Source of the DNA: Pictodentalium vernedei | Taxonomy: Eukaryota; Mollusca; Scaphopoda; Dentaliida; Dentaliidae | Assembly: GCA_031216915.1 (NCBI GenBank) | Contig: CM062288.1 | Span: 182,492,596 to 182,556,595 of the forward strand | Length of the DNA stretch: 64,000 bases | Direction of reading: 5' to 3' | Part shown: piece by piece, positions 9,570 through 21,405 of the stretch | How positions within the stretch are numbered: position 1 is the first letter of the stretch | How the letters are laid out: each line of letters starts with the position of its first letter | Notes under the pieces: generated by a model | Databases searched by the model: none | Seen by the model: only the letters and a program-made list of their open reading frames with translations | Told to the model about the DNA's origin: nothing | Program-made: the position numbers and the translations under genes

Positions 9570-12440
9570 GAGGGATTTCATTGTAACTTGGTAGGATGAC
9601 TCCTTATGATGTCTAGATGAGAATTTCCCCATTTGGGCATGATCTGCCAACCGTGACGACTGCCCAAGCCCAAAACCCGAAAACCTTTACCACAGTCTAC
9701 AGGTCATATTTATTGAGGAATTTCATTGTAACTTGGTGGGTTGACTTCATACAATGTCTAGATGAGAAAGTCACCTTTTGGGCATGATTGGGCAACTGTG
9801 ACGGCTACAGGGGCCCAAAGCCCGAAAACCTTTAGCACAGTCTAGAGGTCATATTTATGAAGGGATTTCATTGTAACTTGGTAGGATGACTCCAAATAAT
9901 GTCTAGATGAGAATGTCCCATTTTGATCGCGATAATGCAGCCTTGATGGGTGCCCGAGCCCAAAAACCTTTAGCATAGGCAAAAGGTCATATTTATGGAA
10001 GGATTTCATTGTAACCTGTTAGGTTGACTCCATGTAATGCCTAGATGATGACATCCCCTTTTGGTCGTGATTGGTCAGTTGTGATGGCTACTAGTGCCCG
10101 AAGCCCGAAAACCTTGAGCACAGTCTACAGGTCATATTTATGAAGGGATTTCATTGTAACTTCTTAGGATCACTCCAGATGATGCCCAGATGAGATTGTC
10201 CCCTATGGTTGCGATCATTCAGCCATGATGGCTGCCCGAGCCCGAAGCCCGAAAACCTTTAGCACAGTCTACAGGTCATATTTATGAAGGGATTTCATTG
10301 TAACTTGGTAGGTTAACTTCATATAATGTCTAGATGAGAACATCCCCTTTTGGACATGATTGGGCTACTGTGTCGGCTAAAGGTGCCCGAAGCCCGAAAA
10401 CCTTTAGCACAGTCTACAGGTCATATTTATGATGGGATTTCATTGTAACTTGGTAGGATGACTCCAAATAATGTCTAGACGAGAACGTCCCATTTTGGCC
10501 ATGATCATTCAGCCTTGATGGGTGCCCGAGCCCAAAAACCTTTAGCATAGGCAAAAGGTTATATTTATAGAAGGATTTCATTGTAACCTGTTAGGTTGAC
10601 TCCATATAATGCCTAGATGATGACATCCCCTTTTGGTCGTGATTGGTCAACTGTGATGGCTACAGGTGCCCGAAGCCCGAAAACCTTGAGCACAGTCTGC
10701 AGGTCATATTTATGAAGGGATTTCATTGTAACTTCGCAGGATCACTCCAGATGATGCCCAGATGAGATTGTCACCTTTGGTTGCGATCATTCAACCATGA
10801 TGGCTGCCCGAGCCCGAAAACCTTAAGCACAGTCTACAGGTCATATTTATGAAGGGATTTCATTGTAACTTGGTAGGTTGACTTCATATAATGTCTAGAT
10901 GAGAACATCCCCTTTTGGACATGATTGGGCAACTTTGACGGCTAAAGGTGCCCGAAGCCCGAAAACCTTTTGCACTGTCTACAGGTCATATTTATGAAGG
11001 GATTTCATTGTAACTTGGTAGGATGACTCCAAATAATGTCTAGATGAGAACGTCCCATTTTGACTGTGATCATTCAGCCTTGATGGGTGCCCGAGCCCAA
11101 AAACCTTTAGCATAGGCAAAAGTTTATATTTATAGAAGGATTTCATTGTAACCTGTTAGGTTGACTCCATATAATGCCTAGATGATAACATCCCCTTTTG
11201 GTCGTGATTGGTCAGCTGTGATGGCTACAGGTGCCCGAAGCCCGAAAACCTTGAGCACAGTCTACAGGTCATATTTATGAAGGGATTTCATTGTAACTTC
11301 GCAGGATCACTCCAGATGATGCCCAGATGAGATTGTCCCCTTTGGTTGCGATCATTCAACCATGATGGCTGCCCAAGCCCGAAGCCCGAAAACCTTAAGC
11401 ACAGTCTACAGGTCATATTTATGAAGGAATTTCATTGTAACTTGGTAGGTTGACTTCATATGATGTCTAGATGAGAACGTCCCTTTTTGGACATGATTGG
11501 GCAACTTTGACGGCTAAAGGTGCCCGAAGCCCGAAAACCTTTTGCACTGTCTACAGGTCATATTTATGAAGGGATTTCATTGTAACTTGGTAGGATGACT
11601 CCAAATAATGTCTGGATGAGAACGTCCCATTTTGGCCGTGATCATTCAGCCTTGATGGCTGCCCGAGCCCAAAAACCTTTAGCATAGGCAAAAGGTTATA
11701 TGTATAGAAGGATTTCATTGTAACCTGTTAGGTTGACTCCATATAATGCCTAGATGATGACATCCCCTTTTGGTCGTGATTGGTAAGCTGTGATGGCTAC
11801 AGGTGCCCGAAGCCCGAAAACCTTGAGCACTGTATACAGGTCATATTTATGAAGGGATTTCATTGTAACTTCGCAGGATCACTCCAGATGAGATTGTCCC
11901 CTTTGGTTGCGATCATTCAACCATGATGGCTGCCCGAGCCCGAAAACCTTTAGCACAGTCTACAGGTCATATTTATGAAGGAATTTCATTGTAACGTGGT
12001 AGGTTGACTTCATATTATGTCTAGATGAGAACGTCCACTTTTGGACACGATTGGGCAACTGTGACGGCTTCAGGGGCCCAAAGCCCGAAAACCTTTAGAA
12101 CAGTCTACAGGTCATAATTATGAAGGGATTTCATTGTAGCTTGGTAGGATGACTCCAGATAGTGTCCAGATGAGAATGTCCCCATTGCGATCATTCAACC
12201 ATGATGGCTGCCAGAGCCCAAAGCCCAAAAACCTTTAGCACAGTCTACAGGTCATATTTATTAAGGGATTTCATTGTAACTTGGTAGATTGACTTCATAT
12301 AATGTCTAGATGAGAACGTCCCCTTTGGACGCAATTGGGAAACTGACGGCTACAGGGGCCCGAAGCCCGAAAACCTTTAGCACAGTCTACAGGCCATATT
12401 TATGAGGGGATTTTAATGTAACTTGATAGGATGACTCGTT
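9570..12440 (+). repeat. Tandem array, ~143-bp monomers, four-monomer higher-order unit
   Basis: Monomers repeat around AGGTCATATTTATGAAGGG, then TTTCATTGTAACTTGG, then GATGAGAACGTCCC, with period near 143 bp. A variant carrying GCATAGGCAAAAGG recurs at about 9973, 10545, 11110 and 11682, spacings near 570, so four monomer types form a higher-order repeat. The array continues from the two monomers left of the inserted transposon (7960-8267) and decays near 12440. Confidence 0.85.
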
Positions 12441-12748
12441 TTGGAATAATTTTACTGTAACTTGGTAACTTTTGTTGATATACGTTAACTGTGAGGGCCA
12501 CATACATTAACTGTGAGGTCATATTAACCCACCCCTCAGCTCTTTAGTACAGTGTACACCTCATATTATTTTTATAAACATAGCACACAGGGAACAGAAA
12601 TGAACATATTCCCAATTATCACAATTCTTGTCTTATTTCATAATCCTTTCATAAACATTGAACATTATCCTTTTCATCAAACACAACACACAAGTTAAGC
12701 TACAGTGTCATTGACACTTTCATTTACTATGGAATAATTCAGTATTAT

Positions 12749-13066
12749 TTAACTGGTTGAGTGCTAATTTATTTTTTAAAGGTGATTTAAAACATGGGAA
12801 TTTTTTTCAAAGATACCACACTACCAGCAAGAGTAGCCTTAGTTTAGCAAGATTTTGTCATAAATAATTGTTTTGTTACAATTTATTGGAGACTGCCAAT
12901 AGGTGCTCTCCAATAAATTGCAACCAAACAATTTTATAGAATTTTTTTTCTTTTACTGCTGAGCAAATTTAAACATCAAGCTAATGCATACAGTGTAAAG
13001 CCACTAAAGTGGCTTCTAGCACTTTTCAATAGAGTCATTATTGTGGCTTCTAGCACTACCAGTTAA
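12749..13066. mobile_element. TTAA-type MITE family B, complete copy
   Basis: TTAA lies at 12749-12752 and 13063-13066, with ends CTGGTTGAGTGCTA and TAGCACTACCAG. The core palindrome near 12865-12925 contains TACAATTTATTGGAG. A short segment with TGGCTTCTAGCAC is duplicated near the right end. The right-hand TTAA is also the left TTAA of the next element. Confidence 0.7.
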
Positions 13067-13276
13067 CCCATTGCACTCCAATGTCAAAATACCAAAATTT
13101 TCAGCAGTTAATTTTTCCCACTATGCAACTGAGAATGTAAAAAATTATATCTTGTTTGACAGGGCGAATTGAGCTCTGTCAAACAAGATATAATTTGTTA
13201 AATTGTTTGTACTTTATGGGCAAATATGGAGTTGGTGACGAAAAATTTGAAATACTACCAGAGTGCTAGTAGTTAA
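13063..13276. mobile_element. TTAA-type MITE family C
   Basis: It is bounded by TTAA at 13063-13066 and 13273-13276. The ends CCCATTGCACTCC and GAGTGCTAGTAG are related to, but distinct from, family B. The centre (13147-13193) is the TATATCTTGTTTGACAG palindrome also seen at 712-772. It abuts its neighbour with a single shared TTAA. Confidence 0.65.
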
Positions 13277-13912
13277 GAACTGAAGATTGATTGACACAAC
13301 AGATGTCTGCAAGAATCAAAACTGATTCTCATGAATAGGGACAAATTTTAAGGCCTGCGTTGAGTTGTAGATCTTAGTTTGTACATAACATAATTTGTAC
13401 ATGTCATTTTGTCTCTATTAATTTACCATCAAAGGTATTTAATGTATGTAGAACCTGTAAACATGTAATATTTGTAAATATCAATCAGAAAATTGTCTTC
13501 AACACAGAAAAGTCAAAACAGAACAAAAGGCAAAAGTTTGAAAAAATTAAAATGACCATTTTATATCCCAGAAAATTGTCTTAATTGTTCTGCTATGTAG
13601 AGCTGAGAGGTTTTTCAGTTTTCTGGTTTGGTTCCGTTTTTGTGGAAAACTAGAAAACCGAACCGCAAGACCCACAAGAACCGAATTAACAGTTTAGTTT
13701 TACTGTGTTTTTGCATTGATCAAACAATCTTACTGGGAGGGAACTGGACTAATGCCCCCTATGGATTCTCATTACTTAGTTTATCAGGCAAATGGTGTTC
13801 TCTTTCTCACATTTTCTCACTTATTGACTCATTCACCGGATGAGCCAATAAGGAAAAATGTGACATTGAGAATACAAACTTTTTTCATTTGTTACTGTAA
13901 TATATGTATTTT
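13277..13912. other. No supported feature
   Basis: AT-rich stretch with short frames at 13628-13952 in two registers. They lack splice support and read into the next repeat. Confidence 0.35.
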
Positions 13913-14641
13913 TATGCCCCCCGACTTAAGTCGGGTGGCATATAGTGATTGAAGTGTGTTTGTGTCCATCCGTGTGTCCGTCCGTGTGTATGTGTGTGTC
14001 CGAGCCAATAACTCGAAAACTGTTAGAGCCACAGTCATCAAACTTCACACAATTATAAAGAACCATGGGAGGATGTGTCACACACCATAGCCGGGTTCGT
14101 ACCTTCTAGGTCAAGGTCACATTTCAAGGTCACACTAAAAATCGGTCAATATTCGTGTCTCAGCAATAACTCAGAAACGAATCATAGTACAGTTGTTAAA
14201 CTTTTTACAAATGTTAAGAACAGTCAGAAGGTGTGTCGCGTATAATAGTTTCTGCCGCATCTGCAATGTGATGGTCACAATTGACCTTCATATGTTCAGG
14301 GTCTCAATTCGTGTCTCAAGCATAACTCCAAAACTATTAGGGCTACCGTCATCAAACTTCACACAATTATAAAGGACCATGGGAGGATCTGTCACACACC
14401 ATAGCCAGGTTCGTACCTTCAAGGTCAAGGTCACATTTCAAGGTCACACTAAAAATTGGTCAATATTCGTGTCTCAGCCATAACTCAGAAATGAATCATA
14501 GTACAATTGTTAAACTTTTTACAAATGTTAAGGACAGTCAGAAGGTGTGTCGCGTATAATAGTTTCCACTGCATCTGCAAGGTGAAGGTCACGGGATGTG
14601 GGGGGGGGGGGGGGGGTGTTACCTTAGTAACATTCTTCTTG
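13913..14641 (+). mobile_element. Hairpin-capped Helentron-like element, two ~310-bp units
   Basis: The head is a palindrome, ATGCCCCCCGACTTAAGTCG continuing to GGGTGGCAT, followed by GTGTCCGTCCGTGTG. Two tandem units (from about 13999 and 14312) share CATCAAACTTCACACAATTA and AAGGTCAAGGTCACATTTCA. The tail is a poly-G run, the small hairpin TGTTACCTTAGTAACA and a CTTG end before TT. It has no coding capacity. Start TA and end CTTG match 3820-4094 and 15043-15627. Confidence 0.6.
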
Positions 14642-14702
14642 TTTCTGACTCAATAGGCTGAGCAACTGATCCCTTAGAATCCCTAAGAATGATGAAAGGG
14701 AA

Positions 14703-14954
14703 CAAGCCAGAAAATAAGCAGACTGTCATCTGCAAAATGAGGTCCCCAGAGGGTGAATTTAGTGATGCTACCCTACACAGCAGGGTAGCATCACTAAGTT
14801 TACCCTCTAAAAACCTCATTCTGAATCAGGGTCTCAAAACTAAACAGAAAGAGGCACCCAGAGGATAAATTGGCCCACTGTATGGAATAGCATCATCAAA
14901 TTCATCCTCTGGGGACCTCATGTTGCAAATGTCAGACTGCTTATTTTCAGGCCT
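14703..14954. mobile_element. Long-TIR MITE with 9-bp target duplication (copy 1)
   Basis: Inverted ends of about 70 bp run from GCCAGAAAATAAGCAG through ATGAGGTCCCCAGAGG. The flanks are GAAAGGGAA at 14694-14702 and 14955-14963. Off-centre is a perfect small palindrome, GATGCTACCC...GGGTAGCATC. The 9-bp duplication and long ends fit a Mutator-like MITE. A second copy is at 41317-41573. Confidence 0.7.
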
Positions 14955-15042
14955 GAAAGGGAAGTTAGGCTGAAGCCAGTGGAGATATTTACAGAGATGG
15001 CTTTTTGTAGTGAGTGGTGTCGTATAAACTATTGCGTTTTTT

Positions 15043-15627
15043 TACCTGCGTCGCCAGCGGCAGAGCAGGTCTAGTAACCGCTCAACTCCGTCCGTCAGTC
15101 TGTCCGAAACACTTCTTCCGTCAAATTTTCTTGGCTTCTTTGAAAGGGAATGATTTTATATTTGGTCTGCTGCTTCATAATGATGAGTTGTATCAGGTAA
15201 GCAATTTTCAGATCTGCCGTATCGCCACTTCCTGTTTGCCGATACTTTGAAATTTTATTGTACCCACTGAACATTGAAATTTTCCGTCAAGGTTTTCTCA
15301 GCTTCTATGCAAGGGATTGATTTTATATTTGGTCTGCAGTTTTATAATGATGAGTTGTATCGTGTAGGCAATTTTCAGATCTACCGTGCAGCCACTTCCT
15401 GTTTGCCGATACGTTGAAATTTTACTGTACCCACTGAACATTGAAATTTTTCGTCAAACTTTTCTCGGCTTCTATGCAAGGGATTGATTTTATATTTCAT
15501 CTGGAGCCTGATAATGATCAGTTGTATTGTGTATGCAATTTTCAGATCTGCCATGCAGCCACTTCCTGTTTGCCGATTCAGTTGCATGCAGCGACACAGG
15601 TCCAGACCCGGTATTGGTCTTGGCTTG
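15043..15627 (+). mobile_element. Hairpin-capped Helentron-like element, longer copy
   Basis: It begins TACCTGCGTCGCCAGCGG and ends GGTCTTGGCTTG before TT, like 3820-4094. It contains about three tandem units of roughly 165 bp, each with CAATTTTCAGATCTGCC-type and CCACTTCCTGTTTGCCGAT motifs. The copy-number difference between relatives shows the internal array expands or contracts. Confidence 0.6.
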
Positions 15628-16675
15628 TTTCTTCAAGTTACGGAGCCTGAAGTGTTGTTTACTATATGTTCTTAACACTTGGAAAAACTGAACCGAAACC
15701 GAATCTGAAAAATCAAAACTGCCAGCTCTATTGCCATGTTTGTCTGTTGTAGTGCGGATAAAATATCTCGGTCTGGAATAGCCACTTTGCCAGAAAAATA
15801 GTTTTCACTTAATAGGAGAATACAAATAAGTGGAATAGGTTTATTTTCCTATCTTCTAGTTTTAAACTGAGCATTTATTCTATTATATCTTGTTTGACAG
15901 AGCTTGTTGCACCCAGTCGTTCATAGGCTAAAAATTTGTTGATGCCCTATATGCCATGTTTGTTTAAATCATTGGTTTGAATACCCTCACAACTCCCTCT
16001 TTTTTCAAGCCCTTGTCCCTGCCCCTGCCCTGCTAACCCACCCCTCATCCCATCCACTATCACCTCCACCTGTGGTTACAATTTAATCAAAGTACACTAA
16101 GCACATAAATCCCTTCTGAAATGGGCAATAAAGTGTAATTCCATTTTTCATGACACATGCAATTTAATCCAACTTTCCCTTTTTCAGATGTGATGTTTCT
16201 TTGCATGTACTGATTTCTGTGAGGGGACACTTCAGCCTTTGGGGGAGGGTGGAGATTTTTATCATCGTTCGTAATTCATAATTGTGTTATTAACTGTTCA
16301 AAAACCATTCAGAACTTTCTGGGAATAGACCCCTCAACTATGACTCGTAAAGCAGAACAAAAATCAGTGTTATTGGCTCTTATTGCCCTCCATAGACAAT
16401 GGGACCTCGAATTATTTATAATAAATCGGAGAATTGTCTCTCGTAACCCACTTCCCACTGTACAGTATCTTGTCCGACTAAATGTTTTTTGGCCTTTCCT
16501 GCAACTTCTAGTTATTATGAACAACCCAAGAACACCCAATGGCCATGTTATACACCTCTGTAAAGCTTATTCATTCCCCTTTCCACTGACACCAGGTACT
16601 GTGGATACGTCATGTGAATCAAATTTGAGGGGGGTATAATGAAGATGAGTGCTATAATTTTTCTTTCAATTTTAC
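15628..16675. other. Unassigned; one lone palindrome arm
   Basis: TTCTATTATATCTTGTTTGA with GAGCT near 15868-15905 is a single arm of the family C palindrome, so a MITE remnant. The frame near 16340-16639 has no recognisable domain. Confidence 0.35.
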
Positions 16676-17021
16676 AGCTTGTGCCGAGTACCTGTGCACA
16701 GAACTTAGTCGATATCCTCTATATATTGAGGCAGTTAGTAGGATGGCTTCTTTCACAATCATAATATCTCAGAATCATAATGACTTGATTTGGAATGTGG
16801 TAGCTGAACAGAGAAATCGTAAAGGCAAACCGAAATCCCCTGTCAAATTACTGGAAAAAAATTATCTCGCTATCCCTCAACATCCAGATATCACTAACAC
16901 CAGTGTTATAGGTAAGCTCAAATATAATTTGCACAGGCATCATGTAAAAATGTTCAAGAAGTCAATGTTTGAGGACTACAAAAAGAATGGTGACAATAAA
17001 CAGAACTTACAGGTGGTTTAA
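16676..17021 (+). pseudogene. LINE fragment, region after the reverse transcriptase
   Basis: The frame is open from about 16676 to the stop at 17019 and reads AEYLCTELSRYPLYIEAVSR near its start. The E-L-x-R-x-P-L-x-I motif is typical of the segment downstream of the reverse-transcriptase palm in LINEs that read as CKxxLGV...ELGRxPL in other animals. Further on it has WNVVAEQRNRKGK. It is truncated on both sides. An acceptor-like CAATTTTACAG precedes it, so an exon is the alternative, but the motif favours a retroelement. Confidence 0.5.
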
Positions 17022-17399
17022 AAATGACTATTCAATGGAAACGTAGTGGAAACGTAGTTAGTGGAAACAAACTCGACAGAAGACCAGGAAATTTTCACTA
17101 AGCTTCATATCAGCAATCATAAGTTAGCTATTGAGAAAGAGCAATATTATTATGATAAGTTTGGTGAAGTGTATCAGGAAATTCTGGTTCACATCTTCAT
17201 TTTCTTTCATGTATCAAATTAAAAAGTAGAGTACTTTGATCAGGGAAAATTGGTGAATGAAATTGAAATGTTTTGAGTAATATTATTGTTCATATTACTT
17301 GTATATTCTTGCATACTGTCCTATAGACGATAGAGGATGTTTTATGCTAATAAATGTTATGTTTACAGAAACCTGAATTTTAACATAGTACAATATGAG
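17022..17399. other. Short spacer, nothing seen
   Basis: AT-rich sequence with no repeat or frame of note. Confidence 0.3.
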
Positions 17400-17880
17400 T
17401 AAAAATTTTTTTAAAAATCTTCTTCAGGTCCACCTGTCAGAATCTTATGATATTTTATATATCCTTGGGGGTTCAGATTCAAATTTGTACAAATCAAGTC
17501 ACTTGGTTCATATCTGGGCTCTCTTTTAGAACTTGAATTTTAACTTAGTGCAATATGAGGAATATTATTTGAAAATCTTTTATAGATCTACCAGTCAGAA
17601 TCTTTTTATATTTGGTATACAACATCCTTACAAAGATCAGATTCAAGTTTGTTCAAATTAAATCCTTGGATTCATTAAGTATTCATTAAAAATCTTCTTC
17701 AGACCCATCAGTCAGAATCTTTTAACAGTTGGTACACAGCATCTCTACGGGTTTGTATTTGAGCTCCTTCTTGGAGCCCAAATTTTAACTTAGTGTTATG
17801 AGGAAACTTCTTTAAAAATCTTATTCATATGCACCAGTCAGAATCTTTTGATATTTGGTCTATAGCATCCTTAGATGGGA
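17400..17880 (+). repeat. Degenerate tandem repeat, four units
   Basis: AAAATCTTCTTCAGGTCCAC-like and CAGTCAGAATCTTTTGATAT-like segments recur near 17419, 17574, 17693 and 17818, at uneven spacing of about 120-155 bp. The array ends at a poly-G tract near 17882. Confidence 0.6.
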
Positions 17881-18109
17881 TGGGGGGGGGGGGGAGGTGG
17901 GGAGCATATACAAGTTTCATCATATCAAGTTACTACCAATTAGGCTTTCAGTAATTTTTACCTGTTCAACTTTATTTTTCTGTATTTTGTGGAAATTGCT
18001 AATGATGATATGAAGTATTTGTAACAATGCAGTCTTTTGCTTTTGAAAAAGGGAGGCATGCTATATTCTGCTGGCTATCATTTGAAGTGAGGCACACTAA
18101 AGTTTAGTC

Positions 18110-18252
18110 ATATTGGGGAAAATTAACTTGTTCCAGTGAGGAGTCACATGATATGGTTTTGTTGAAGTTTTTTGGAAAATGATATTTTTGCAACTGCTGA
18201 GTTTGTATATTACGCAGATGAATTTGGCTAATTCCGTAGGTAAAGGGTTATT
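18110..18252. mobile_element. TTAA-type MITE family A, half copy
   Basis: The sequence from CAGTGAGGAGTCACATGATA to the end GGTAAAGGGTTA matches the right half of 55838-56073. The left half is missing, and the palindrome core is cut at its centre. Confidence 0.5.
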
Positions 18253-18400
18253 GTTCCTTTGTTTATAATTCCAGAACTTGACATAATACGTGCCTGTACA
18301 AAAGATAAATTAAGGCCTCCTGAAAAAAAGGTTATCTGTTTTTTTCCAATAACACACAGAAAATGGTACAGTAATACTGATATGTTTAAAACTGTCCATT

Positions 18401-20056
18401 TTTAGCTTAATTTGACAAAGTATTGCCATCACGCCTACGGAAGTCTGTTAGTCTGTGAGTCTGTTCACATTTTCCTTTAGCATAGGCTACACCCCGTAGT
18501 TCTTGTTTGATCGTCACACAATTTCATATGCTGGTTTGGGGTCATGTCTAGATGAGAACGTCCCCTTTTGGTTGCGATCGGTCAACCGGTGTGGCTGCCT
18601 GAGCCCAAAAACCATTAGCACAGTCTACAGGTCGTATTTATGAAGGGATTTCATTCTAACTTGGTAGGATGCCTCTGTATAATGCCTAGCTGAGAACGTC
18701 CCCTATTGGTCATGATCTGTCAACTGTGATGGCTGCCCAAGCCCGAAACCCAAAAACTTTTAGCACAGTCTGCAGGTCATATTTAATATGGAGGGATTTC
18801 ATTGTAACTTGGTAGGATGACTCTGGATGATGTCTAGATGAGAACTTCCCCATTTGGTCGCGATCTGTCAACCGTGACGACTGCCCGAGCCGAAAACATT
18901 TAGCACAGTCTACAGGTCATATTTATGGAGGGATTTCATTGTAACTTGGTAGGTTGACTTCACATAATGTCCAGATGAGAACGTCCCCTTTTGGACGTGA
19001 TTGGGCAACTGTGACGGCTACAGGGGCCCGAAGCCCAAAAACGTTTAGCACAGTCTACAGATCATATTTATGAAGGAATTTCATTGTAACTTGGTAGGAT
19101 GACGCCAAATAATGTCTATATGAGAACTTTTGGTCGCAGTCATTCAGCCTTGATGGCTGCCCGAGCCCAAAAACCTTTAGCATAGTCTTTTGGTTGTATT
19201 TATAGAAGGATTTCATTGTAACTTGTTAGGTTGACTCAGTATAATGCCTAGATGATGACATCCCCTTTTGGTCGTGAAGGGTCAACTGTGATGGCTACAG
19301 GTGCCCGAAAACCTTGAGCACAGTCTACAGGTCATATTTATGAAGAGATTTCATTGTAACTTTGTAGGATCACTCCAGATGAGAATTTCCCCTTTTGGTT
19401 GCGATCATTCAACCATGACGGCTGCCAAAGCCCGAAAACCTTTAGCACAGTCTACAGGTCATATTTTTTAAGGGATTTCATTGTAACTTGGTAGGTTGAC
19501 TTCATATAATGTTGAGATGAGAACGTCCCGTTTTGGACGTGATTGGACAACTGTGACGGCTACAGGGGCCCGAAGCCCGAAAACCTTTAGCACAGTCTAC
19601 AGGTCATATTTATGAAGGGATTTCATTGTATCTTGGTAGGATGACTCCAAATAATGTCTAGATGAGAATGACCCCTTTGGTCGCGATCATTCAGCCTTGA
19701 TGGCTGCCCGAGCCCAAAACCCAAAAACCTTTAGCATAGTCTGTAGGTCGCATTTATGGAAGGATTTCATTGTAACTTGTTAGGTTGACTCCATATAGTG
19801 ACTAGATGATGACATCCCCTTTTGATCGTGATTTGTCAACTGTGACAGCTTCACCGGCCCGAAGCCCCGAAAACTTTGAGCACAGTCTACAGGTCATATT
19901 TATGAAGGGATTTCATTGTAACTTTGTAGGATCTCTCCAGATGATGCCCAAATGAGAATGTCCCTTTTGGTTGCGATCATTCAACCATAATGGCTGCCCG
20001 AGCCCAAAGCCCGAAAACCTTTAGCACAGTCTACAGGTCATATTTATGAAGGGATT
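18401..20056 (+). mobile_element. Second 143-bp-array element, 3' truncated
   Basis: The head TTTAGCTTAATTTGACAAAG is that of 7833-12727 with the hairpin partly deleted. About eleven monomers of the 143-bp family follow, including the variant with GCATAGTC at about 19178 and 19733. The array breaks off inside a monomer at GAAGGGATT near 20056, where LINE sequence begins. The 3' tail is absent. Confidence 0.65.
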
Positions 20057-20215
20057 CCATAGCTTAGTTGATGGTAAAGACGATGCTTGATATGTTTTAG
20101 TTTGACTAAACGGAACGCGAAGATCTCTATTAGTACGATTATAATCCTGGGTCATAGAAACAAATCCTGGTATTTTGAGTGGCGGGTAAGCTGGAGGAGT
20201 GTAGTGGTACATTTT
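20057..20215 (-). pseudogene. LINE C-terminal fragment
   Basis: On the minus strand the frame reads YNRTNRDLRVPFSQTK followed by KLWNPF. This is the Y-N-x-R-x-x-x-x-L-R-x-P ... L-W-N-x-L-P motif that closes many CR1/Jockey-type reverse-transcriptase proteins. It runs directly into the truncated array. Confidence 0.55.
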
Positions 20216-20235
20216 GAAAAAATACTGAATAAGAG

Positions 20236-21405
20236 GGTGGAATTACCAGTTTGCTAAGCACCAAATATTTGACACATCATTGTGAAATTTGCTTGTGACA
20301 TATTTGCGATATTTCTGGTGGATATGATTGAGGAATGAATTGAGATGGTCCCCAATGTTTACATTAGCTCTCTTGACAGGCGGGCTGTAGGGATGGTGGA
20401 GCAAGGGGCTGCCCATCGTCAGGTTGGTGAAGCCCTTGGTGTGCACCATACGATGATCACCAGAGCCTGGGCAAAGATTTCAGCAGTATGGCACACCACT
20501 AAGACGGCATGGTGGTGGCAGAGACAATGCAGTCATTCAGGCCCGTAGGAACCGCTTTGCTACAGCAACCCAGAATGGATCCGGGGTAAATGTTTAGACG
20601 CAGGCTATCCGGGCAAGGTTGCACGAAGGTGGTCTCCGATCGAGAAGACCATATATTCGCATTCCGTTGTCCCAGAACCACCACCAGGTACGATATGAAC
20701 GGGCCATGGACCACGTTGGATGGTCCAGAGAAGATTGGCGACCTGTCCTTTTTACAGATGAGTCAAGGTACTGCATGGACCACACAGATAGGCGTTCTAG
20801 GGTATGGAGAAGACCAGGACAGCGATTCCATGCAGCGAACATTGCTGAGCATGACCGCTTTGGTGGAGAGTCAATCATGGTCTGGGGCGGCATCAGCTGG
20901 GATGTACGTACAAAGCTCTGTGTCCTTGAACGTGGCGCATTGACTGCACAACGATATTTTGATGAGGTCCTGGATGTCCACGTCAGATTGCATGCAGGTG
21001 CAGTGGGTGATAGATTCATTCTGATGGACGATAATGGCCGTCCTCATGCTGCCGGTAAGTAACGACAGAGGGAGGAGATTGAGCGTATGGACTGGCCAGC
21101 AAGATCCCCTGACCTCAATCCAATTGAACGTGTCTGGAATGAGTTGCAGCTTGCAATTTCAGCCCGTCCAGTCCAGTCAAGAAGTGTCCAGGAGCTTGGT
21201 GCAATGCTGGTCCAAGAATGGAACAACATCCCACAAAGGACCACAAGGAACCTGATTGGGAGCATGAGAAGGCGTTGTCAAGCTGTAATTAACAGTAATG
21301 GGTCTCATTCTCGATATTGAAGCCATACCAGTTCGCTCCGTCAACTTTTTGGCATATTGAAAAATTTCCTCTTTTACCAAAAATATCCATTTTCCATGGT
21401 TATCG
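20236..21405 (+). mobile_element. Tc1-like DNA transposon, copy 1, right end lost
   Basis: It is homologous to 42239-43774 from the sub-terminal AGTTTGCTAAGCACCAAAT to about 21405, where similarity stops. No right inverted end is present and the left tip is diverged. It contains a broken transposase reading frame. Confidence 0.85.
20345..21319 (+). pseudogene. Tc1-type transposase (DD34E), disrupted
   Basis: The transposase binds the inverted ends and cuts and pastes the element. The N-terminal helix-turn-helix part reads AHRQVGEALGVHH near 20410. The catalytic part contains LFTDESRYC (first Asp), then LMDDNGRPH (second Asp), and SPDLNPIERVWNEL (Glu). Breaks: a deletion and frameshift near 20500-20620, and an in-frame TAA near 21060 between the second Asp and the Glu, so it cannot be functional. 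The frame ends at a TGA after SHSRY. Compared with copy 2, about 170 bp are missing near 20380. Confidence 0.85.

Larger units (their letters stand above)
7833..12727 (+). mobile_element. Hairpin-capped Helentron-like element with 143-bp array
   Basis: The head folds almost perfectly: AGCTTAACTTGAC, a short loop, then GTCAAGATAAGCT. The tail repeats CAAGTTAAGCTA and then a short hairpin, AGTGTCATTGACACT. The same head type and tail occur at 24391-26236, and a related head at 18401. Between the ends is a long tandem array. No coding frame is present. Terminal hairpins, an internal tandem array, a T-rich target and no visible target duplication fit Helentron-associated (HINE/DINE-like) elements. 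The class is inference from architecture. Confidence 0.55.

Noticed and set aside
9570..12440. CRISPR array
   Set aside because: Monomers of ~143 bp are repeated end to end with no unique spacers, in a eukaryotic context.
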